Source of the DNA: Massilia norwichensis
Lineage (GTDB): Bacteria > Pseudomonadota > Gammaproteobacteria > Burkholderiales > Burkholderiaceae_D
Length of the DNA: 54,378 nt
Assembly: GCF_024753245.1 (NCBI RefSeq)
Contig: NZ_JANUGX010000039.1
Coordinates: 1 to 54,378 of the forward strand
Direction of reading: 5' to 3'
Part shown: positions 49,531-54,378 of the stretch, in pieces
Position numbering within the stretch: position 1 is the stretch's first letter
Layout of the letters: every line of letters starts with the position of its first letter
Position numbers and translations under genes: made by a program
The notes under the pieces: model-generated
What the model was told of the DNA's origin: nothing
The model's database searches: none
Seen by the model: the letters and a program-made list of their open reading frames with translations, nothing else

Positions 49531-50802
49531 ATGAAGAAATTACATACCCTGCTGTTTTCGGCCTCGCTCCTGATGGGCGTGGCTGCACATGCCCAGGTGC
49601 GCGTCGAAATCGCCGGCGTGAGCGGCACCCAGATCCCGGTCGCGGTGGCGGCCTTCGCCGATGAATCGATCGCACCGGAGCAAGTTTCCAGCATCATCCG
49701 CGCCGACCTCGAGCGCAGCGGCGTGTTCAAGGTGATCGACGCCGGCCGCGCGATTTCGGACAGCGCCAGCATCGACCTCGGCGCCTTCAAGGCCAGCGGC
49801 GCCGACGCCCTCGTGGTGGGCTCGGTCAGCCGCCTGGCCGACGGCCGCCTCCAGGTCCGCTACAAGCTGATGGACACCGTCAAGCAGACCCAGCTTTCGC
49901 AGCTGTCGGACGCGGTCGGCCCGCGCAACACGCGCCTCGAAGCCCACCGCATCGCCGACGATGTCTATGAAAAGCTGACCGGCACGCGCGGCATCTTCTC
50001 GACCCGCATCTCGTATGTGAAGGTAAATCGCGGCAATGGCAACCACAGCTACGAGCTGGTGGTCGCCGATGCCGACGGCCAGAACGAACAGGTGGCCGCC
50101 TTCGGCCGCGAAGCGATCATCTCGCCGGCCTGGTCGCCGGACGGCACCAAGGTCGCCTATGTCTCGTTCGAAAAGCAGAAGCCGATCGTCTACGTGCAGA
50201 ACCTGGTGACCGGCCAGCGCGCCATCATCTCGAATGAAAAGGGCAGCAACTCGGCGCCGGCCTGGTCGCCGGACGGCACCAAGCTGGCCCTGTCGCTGTC
50301 GAAGACCGGCAGCACCCAGGTCTTCATCGTGAACGCCGATGGCAGCGGCATGCGCCGCCTGACCAATACCAATGGCATCGATACCGAGCCCCAATTCTCG
50401 GGCGACGGCCAGAGCATTTATTTCGTCAGCGACCGCAGCGGCGGTCCGCAGATCTACAAGATGAGCGTGAACGGTGGCCCGGCCACCCGCGTCACCTTTA
50501 ATGGCAGCTATAACATTTCTCCTCGTATATCCCCGGACGGCAAGACGCTGGCGTGGATCTCGCAACGCGATGGAGGCTTCAATCTGTACGCGATGGACCT
50601 GGCCAGCGGCCAGGAACAGCGCCTGGCCGATGGGGCCACCGAACCGAGTTTTTCGCCGAACGGCAAATACATCATGTATGCCAACAAAGCCGGCGGACGT
50701 GCCTCGCTGGCAGTCGTGTCCGTCGACGGTCGTGTGAAACAGCGTCTTTCGACGCAGGCGGGAAACATCAAGGAGCCCAGCTGGGGCCCCTTTATGAAGT
50801 AA
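49531..50802 (+). CDS. tolB: Tol-Pal system protein TolB
   Basis: 423 residues with a signal peptide (MKKLHTLLFSASLLMGVAAHAQ, about 21 residues; ends MKKLH and AHA). The N-terminal alpha/beta domain (25-150) has SIDLGAFKASGADALVVGSV (core GADALVVG). A six-bladed propeller follows, with repeats ISPAWSPDGTKVAYVS, SAPAWSPDGTKLALSLS, EPQFSGDGQSIYFVS and ISPRISPDGKTLAWIS. It is a periplasmic partner of Pal and TolA. It begins one base after the tolA stop. Confidence 0.97.
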   Translation: MKKLHTLLFSASLLMGVAAHAQVRVEIAGVSGTQIPVAVAAFADESIAPEQVSSIIRADLERSGVFKVIDAGRAISDSASIDLGAFKASGADALVVGSVSRLADGRLQVRYKLMDTVKQTQLSQLSDAVGPRNTRLEAHRIADDVYEKLTGTRGIFSTRISYVKVNRGNGNHSYELVVADADGQNEQVAAFGREAIISPAWSPDGTKVAYVSFEKQKPIVYVQNLVTGQRAIISNEKGSNSAPAWSPDGTKLALSLSKTGSTQVFIVNADGSGMRRLTNTNGIDTEPQFSGDGQSIYFVSDRSGGPQIYKMSVNGGPATRVTFNGSYNISPRISPDGKTLAWISQRDGGFNLYAMDLASGQEQRLADGATEPSFSPNGKYIMYANKAGGRASLAVVSVDGRVKQRLSTQAGNIKEPSWGPFMK

Positions 50803-50826
50803 AATTTTTTGACCAGGAGAAAAACC

Positions 50827-51354
50827 ATGCGCAACATTAAAACTATCGCTTTCATCGCCTCGGCTGCAGCCCTGCTGTCGGCTTGCTCGTCGACCAAACT
50901 GCAGGAAACCCCGGTGGTCGAGAAGACCCCGGTCGCCGAAACCGCACCGCCGGCTGACACCAGCCGCGACGTCCGCCCGGTCGAAACCGGTGCCGTCGAT
51001 CCGCTGAACGACCCGAAAGGCGTCCTGGCGAACCGCAGCGTCTACTTCGACTACGACAGCTACGTCGTGCGCGACGACGGCAAGCCGGTCGTCGAAAACC
51101 ACTCGGCTTACCTGACCAAGAACAAGCAGCGCAAAGTGCTGATCCAAGGTAACACCGACGAACGCGGCGGCACCGAGTACAACCTGGCCCTGGGCCAGAA
51201 GCGCGCCGAAGCCGTGCGCCGTTCGATGGCTGCCCTGGGCGTGGCCGAGAACCAGATGGAAGCCGTGTCGCTGGGCGAAGAAAAGCCGAAAGCAACCGGC
51301 AGCAACGAAGCGGCCTGGGCTGAAAACCGCCGCGCCGACATCGTCTACCAATAA
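50827..51354 (+). CDS. pal: Peptidoglycan-associated lipoprotein Pal
   Basis: 175 residues from ATG 50827 (CAGGAGAAAAACC ribosome site). The lipobox LLSACS puts the lipidated Cys at about 21. The OmpA-like domain (about 65-175) has SVYFDYDSYVV, ILIQGNTDERGGTEYNLALGQKRAEAV (core GNTDERGGTEYNLALG) with the Asp and Arg that bind meso-diaminopimelate, and NRRADIVY at the end. It links the outer membrane to peptidoglycan. Confidence 0.97.
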   Translation: MRNIKTIAFIASAAALLSACSSTKLQETPVVEKTPVAETAPPADTSRDVRPVETGAVDPLNDPKGVLANRSVYFDYDSYVVRDDGKPVVENHSAYLTKNKQRKVLIQGNTDERGGTEYNLALGQKRAEAVRRSMAALGVAENQMEAVSLGEEKPKATGSNEAAWAENRRADIVYQ

Positions 51355-51410
51355 TCGGTACGCTGCCGACGCCGTCCCATACGGCTCGGCGCACCCGGTT
51401 GATTGACAGC

Positions 51411-51444
51411 GGGGCGGGATGCAGTGCAGACTGCATCCCGCCCC
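51411..51444 (+). promoter_or_regulatory. Long perfect hairpin between pal and cpoB
   Basis: GGGGCGGGATGCAGT-gcag-ACTGCATCCCGCCCC: a 15-base perfect stem with a four-base loop, ending 24 bases before the cpoB ATG. No T run follows, so it looks like an RNA-stability or processing element, or a partial terminator, rather than a full terminator. Confidence 0.7.
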
Positions 51445-51468
51445 GTATTGCTTAGGAAGAGCCAGATA

Positions 51469-52230
51469 ATGATGAAAACGTCCCAGTCCCGCCTTGCGGC
51501 CATCGCCCTCGCCTTCGCCGCCTGGCTGCCCCTGCACGCGAGCGCCGGCCTGCTCGACGACGATGAAGCGCGCCGCGCCATCCTCGACCTGCGCGCCAAG
51601 GTCGACGCCCTGTCGCGCGACATGAACGCCCGCATCGACGCCAAGTCCGACAAGACCGCGACCCTGGAAATGCTGAACCACCAGGAAGAGACGATGCAGG
51701 AAATCGCCCGCCTGCGCGGCCAACTCGAAGTGCTGGCGAACCAGATCGCGACTTCGCAAAAGAATCAGCGCGACCTGTACGCCGACCTCGACGCGCGCAT
51801 CAAGAAACTCGAGCCGCGCCAGGAGACCATCGACGGCCAGACCGCCGAGGTGCTGCCGACCGAGAAGAAGTCCTACGACACCGCCATGGAGCTGTTCAAG
51901 TCGGGCGACTACAAGGCCGCCGCCAACGCACTGCAGGACTTCGTGCGCCGCTATCCGGACTCCGCCTACGCTGCCAACGCCCAGTACTGGCTCGGCAACG
52001 CCTACTACGCCCAGCGCGACTACAAGAACGCGATCGCAGCCCAGGAAGCGGTGGTCTCGAACTACGGCACCAGCAGCAAGGCGCCGGACGCGATGCTCAA
52101 CATCGCCAGCAATTACATCGAGCTGAAGGACAAGAAGAACGCCAAGAAGGTGCTGCAGCAGCTGGTGTCGAAGTTCCCCGACACCGCCGCCGCGGCAACG
52201 GCCAAGGACCGCCTGGCCGCGCTGAAGTAA
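51469..52230 (+). CDS. cpoB: Cell division coordinator CpoB (YbgF)
   Basis: 253 residues. A signal peptide (about 1-27, ending HASA) leads to the periplasm. A coiled-coil trimerisation region (30-120, ILDLRAKVDALSRDM and EEIARLRGQLEVLANQ-like heptads) comes next, then TPR repeats (135-250: YDTAMELFKSGDYKAAANAL, YAANAQYWLGNAYYAQRDY and DAMLNIASNYIELKD; each a separate unit). It couples Tol-Pal constriction to peptidoglycan synthesis. Last gene of the tol operon, separated from pal by a strong hairpin. Confidence 0.95.
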   Translation: MMKTSQSRLAAIALAFAAWLPLHASAGLLDDDEARRAILDLRAKVDALSRDMNARIDAKSDKTATLEMLNHQEETMQEIARLRGQLEVLANQIATSQKNQRDLYADLDARIKKLEPRQETIDGQTAEVLPTEKKSYDTAMELFKSGDYKAAANALQDFVRRYPDSAYAANAQYWLGNAYYAQRDYKNAIAAQEAVVSNYGTSSKAPDAMLNIASNYIELKDKKNAKKVLQQLVSKFPDTAAAATAKDRLAALK

Positions 52231-52243
52231 GTACCTTGCGCGT

Positions 52244-52272
52244 TTGACAGCCCGGCAGATTGAACATATAAT
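52244..52272 (+). promoter_or_regulatory. Consensus sigma70 promoter of tRNA-Lys
   Basis: TTGACA (52244-52249), 17-base spacer, TATAAT (52267-52272): a full consensus promoter 12 bases before the tRNA gene. Confidence 0.93.
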
Positions 52273-52283
52273 CTTGCTTCTTC

Positions 52284-52359
52284 GGGTCGTTAGCTCAGTT
52301 GGTAGAGCAGCGGACTTTTAATCCGTTGGTCGCTGGTTCGAGCCCAGCACGGCCTACCA
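52284..52359 (+). tRNA. tRNA-Lys (anticodon UUU)
   Basis: 76 bases with encoded CCA. GGGTCGT/ACGGCCT acceptor stem with G-T pairs, TAGCTCAGTTGGTAGAGC D arm, CTTTTAA anticodon loop, GGTTCGAGCCC T arm. The integrase gene 80 bases beyond its 3' end marks it as the attachment site of an integrated element. Confidence 0.96.
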
Positions 52360-52380
52360 CGAATTTGCAGTATCAAATCA

Positions 52381-52412
52381 AGGCGTTGCGAGTGATCGTG
52401 ACGCCTTTTTTT
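52381..52412 (+). terminator. Terminator downstream of tRNA-Lys
   Basis: AGGCGT (52381-52386) pairs with ACGCCT (52401-52406) across a 14-base loop that can pair further, followed by seven T in total. Confidence 0.8.
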
Positions 52413-52438
52413 GTATCTCCGGCAGTCCCCTCTTCTAC

Positions 52439-53446
52439 CTACTGTGCCGTACTTGTGACGCGCAGCAGTCCATCTACTACCGCCGCATGACGCGCCATGT
52501 GTGCCGGCGCCAGATGCGCGTACCGCCGAACCATCGCTGCCGACTTCCAGCCGCCCATCTCCTGCAGGTCGTACAACGGTGTGCCGTTCTGAATCAGCCA
52601 ACTGGCCCAGGTATGGCGCAGATCGTGCCAGCGGAAATCTGCGATGCCGGCCCGCTTCAGCGCATTGCGCCAGGCCTTCGTGTTCACGTACTTGATCGGG
52701 TTTCCGTCGTACGTGAAAACGCGTTCCAAGTGCTTGCCACGCTGGCCTTCCAGTACTTCCACCGCCAGGTCACACAGCGAAACGTGGATATCCTCGCCGC
52801 CCTTTGCCTCATCGGCTGCGATCCAGGCTGTACGACGCTCAATGTCAACTTGCGACCATTGCAGACGTACCACATTGCCCTGTCTTAGCCCGGTTGCGAG
52901 CGCGAACAACGCGATGTCCCGCTGGTGCTCAGGCAGCGCGTCCAACAGCGCCTTTGCCTGCTTCGGCGTGATCCACCGAACACGGCGCTTTGGCTCCGGG
53001 TACATCTTCACTTTTGGCACCCGGCCGGTCCACTCCCACTCCAAGGATGCCTTACGCAAGATTGCACGAATCAGCGCGAGGTAGCGGTTGGCTGTCGCAT
53101 TGCTCGACTCGGCCCTCTTGCGTGCGCCAATCGCCGCGATCTCGTCACGCGTGATGTCAGCCAACACTCGATTCCGCAGGAACTGCCGCAACCAGTCCAG
53201 CTTTAGCACATCTTCGTGATGAGTACGTTTATGGGCGGTCTCCTTCAGCCACTTGCTTGCTGCCTCGTCCCACGTGCGCCTGGGCTGCTCCCCGAGTTTC
53301 TGTAGCCGCCAGTGCTCCGCCTTCAGTCGGTCATGCAGTTCCTGCGCTTCGACCTTGTTGCTTGTTTCAGACGAGCGCCTGACGCGCGCCCCTGATGGCG
53401 TGGTGAAGTCGATCCACCACGTACTTCCGCGTTTATAAAGTGACAT
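52439..53446 (-). CDS. Tyrosine recombinase (phage-type integrase)
   Basis: 335 residues from ATG 53446 (AAGGAG eight bases upstream). The N-terminal arm (MSLYKRGSTWWIDF) and core-binding domain (60-150) precede a catalytic domain. That domain has Arg in LATGLRQGNVV, HDLRHTWASW for the His-x-x-Arg pair, a His/Trp in GWKSAAM and the nucleophile Tyr in RRYAH. It points towards tRNA-Lys, with its stop 80 bases from the tRNA 3' end, the usual layout for an element integrated there. The rest of the element lies to the right, partly outside the window. Base composition is closer to the core than in the left island. Confidence 0.93.
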   Translation of the reverse strand: MSLYKRGSTWWIDFTTPSGARVRRSSETSNKVEAQELHDRLKAEHWRLQKLGEQPRRTWDEAASKWLKETAHKRTHHEDVLKLDWLRQFLRNRVLADITRDEIAAIGARKRAESSNATANRYLALIRAILRKASLEWEWTGRVPKVKMYPEPKRRVRWITPKQAKALLDALPEHQRDIALFALATGLRQGNVVRLQWSQVDIERRTAWIAADEAKGGEDIHVSLCDLAVEVLEGQRGKHLERVFTYDGNPIKYVNTKAWRNALKRAGIADFRWHDLRHTWASWLIQNGTPLYDLQEMGGWKSAAMVRRYAHLAPAHMARHAAVVDGLLRVTSTAQ

Positions 53447-53719
53447 TACCCGGTCTCCTTGAGTTGTCACTTGCAACGCTTGCCGTGGTTAAGCATAGCT
53501 CCCACTCGCGTATGCCACAAGGCTGAAGTCTCTCTGCGTGCCCCTTGCGAAGGTGGTCGACTCGCCCTCACCGCTTTATCCAAATTTGCTCATCAAATGC
53601 AACACGGTTCAGCCGATCCAGCATGAGAGCTGCGTCGCTTCAAGTCTTGAGAGCCCAGCCATGCCAAGATATCGACGCGCCACATCATATCAATATGTTA
53701 ACTAAATTAAACAATTTAC

Positions 53720-53866
53720 ATGGTGAATAGTATGCGTCGAGATGAGCCCCAAATAGCGCTTCTTGCAATTTTCGCAGTCGCAATAGGAATGCTTGTGTAT
53801 TTCGCAGTCAAAGCCTTTGGCGACATGGTCCATCTGAGCTGGGGCGCTGCTGAGATAGCCCCTTGA
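53720..53866 (+). pseudogene. Small membrane-protein gene cut by the IS2-like insertion
   Basis: 48 codons from ATG 53720. A charged start (MVNSMRRDEP) is followed by one hydrophobic helix, QIALLAIFAVAIGMLVYFAV, then KAFGDMVHLSWGAA. From about 53851 the frame reads into the left end of the IS element and stops at once, so the natural C-terminus is lost or replaced. Family unknown; it may be a small prophage or island membrane protein. The region from the integrase to here (53447-53719) is AT-rich and shows no other gene. Confidence 0.45.
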
Positions 53867-53914
53867 AGTACCAGACACAGTCGATGCTGTATCCTTACGT
53901 ATAGGAATAAGACT

Positions 53915-54310
53915 GTGAGTATGACTAGAAACAACCAAACCATCGAAGTCGTGACGGTGTCCGAAGAGCGACGCCGCCGCTGGTCAGTGCAGGAGAAAGC
54001 TGCGCTGGTCAAGGAAACGTACGAGCCGGGCATGAGCGTATCGCTGGTGGCCCGCAAACATGGCATCAGTGCCAGCCAGCTGTTCAATTGGCGCAAGCTC
54101 GAGCGGGAAGGCGCCCTGGTCGCGGTGCATTCCGGTGAGTCGGTCGTACCAGCGAGTGAGCTGGCAGCGGCACGCGCCCAGATCGCACAACTGCAGCGCA
54201 TGCTGGGCAAGAAAACCATGGAAGCGGAGATCCTGCGCGAAGCGGTCGAGCTGGCTCGCGAAAAAAAGTGGATTGCGCGCTCACCCTTATTGGACAAGGA
54301 CGGGCAGTAA
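53915..54310 (+). CDS. IS3-family (IS2 group) transposase OrfA
   Basis: 131 residues from GTG 53915, which has AGGA eight bases upstream; the ATG at 53921 is alternative. A helix-turn-helix (about 25-65: WSVQEKAALVKETYEPGMSVS start, then RKHGISASQLFNWRKL) binds the IS ends. A leucine-zipper-like helix (85-115: ELAAARAQIAQLQRML) multimerises it. Near the end the codons GAA AAA AAG at 54260-54268 form the frameshift site from which the OrfAB fusion transposase is made. Confidence 0.9.
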   Translation: MSMTRNNQTIEVVTVSEERRRRWSVQEKAALVKETYEPGMSVSLVARKHGISASQLFNWRKLEREGALVAVHSGESVVPASELAAARAQIAQLQRMLGKKTMEAEILREAVELAREKKWIARSPLLDKDGQ

Positions 54311-54378
54311 AGCCTGTTTGCGTTGTCCTTGGTGTAGCGCGCTCGCACGTGATTGACCTTCTTGCCCGACCTGCAAAC
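54262..54378 (+). CDS. IS3-family transposase OrfB, start only (reached by -1 frameshift)
   Basis: A slippery heptamer A-AAA-AAG lies at 54262-54268 in the OrfA frame. In the -1 frame the sequence continues open to the window edge as VDCALTLIGQGRAVKPVCVV then LGVARSHVIDLLARP, matching the N-terminus of IS2-group OrfB proteins (helix-turn-helix preceding the DDE integrase core). The catalytic core is outside the window. Confidence 0.75.

Larger units (their letters stand above)
53851..54378 (+). mobile_element. IS2-like element of the IS3 family, left part only
   Basis: The left end at about 53851, TGAGATAGCCCCTTGAAGTA followed by CCAGACAC, resembles the IS2 terminal repeat (TGGCCCCCTGAATCTCCAGACA as I recall it, matching in blocks GCCCC, TGAA and CCAGACA). 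OrfA, a slippery site and the beginning of OrfB follow. The right end lies outside the window. Confidence 0.75.

Noticed and set aside
1..54378. CRISPR array
   Set aside because: No regularly spaced direct repeats with unique spacers were seen anywhere.

Overview
The window looks like a chromosomal segment of a high-GC betaproteobacterium of the Oxalobacteraceae (Massilia/Telluria-like). This rests on codon use, the gene orders glyA-nrdR-minor pilins-ribD-ribE and ybgC-tolQRAB-pal-cpoB, and the families present. No database search was run, so the genus is an inference. The GC-rich core (about 5.2-52.4 kb) is flanked by two accessory segments, each touching the 3' end of a tRNA gene.

Left accessory segment (1-5.17 kb, visibly AT-rich): a frameshifted IS5-family transposase, a stand-alone AIPR-family (abortive-infection) protein, and a three-gene cassette. 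The cassette runs HigB-like toxin, XRE antitoxin with a long C-terminal extension, and a SecB-like protein. This is the layout of a toxin-antitoxin-chaperone (TAC) module, with a palindromic candidate operator in front. The segment abuts the 3' side of tRNA-Ser(UGA) and is read here as a small phage-defence island. It is the most interesting system in the window.

Core, 5.4-18.3 kb: signalling genes. These are a PAS-GGDEF(degenerate)-EAL protein with an overlapping HDOD protein, a Cache-domain histidine kinase with a NarL-type regulator divergent from cstA-ybdD, and a hybrid kinase/Hpt followed by a REC-PAS-GGDEF-EAL protein. 18.4-23.2 kb: a penicillin-acylase-family hydrolase, a small lipoprotein, a DUF2334-like deacetylase and a glycosyltransferase. 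23.3-30.5 kb: recR-ybaB-dnaX, a secreted protein, the SRP RNA (ffs), ubiD, and an SLT lytic transglycosylase preceded by a long structured leader with a clear promoter.

Core, 30.5-45.9 kb: riboflavin genes in two blocks (ribBA-ribH-nusB and ribD-ribE), separated by convergent M16 and S9 peptidase genes. A minor type IV pilin operon (pilV, pilW, pilX, pilE-like, fimT-like) follows, then nrdR and glyA. glyA is preceded by a recognisable ZTP (pfl) riboswitch. 45.9-52.2 kb: an SDR dehydrogenase and the complete Tol-Pal operon, with a perfect palindrome over its likely promoter.

Right accessory segment (52.4 kb to the end): a tyrosine integrase just past tRNA-Lys(UUU), a small membrane-protein gene cut by an insertion sequence, and the left part of an IS2-like (IS3-family) element. 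That element carries OrfA, an A6G slippery site and the start of OrfB, which runs off the window.
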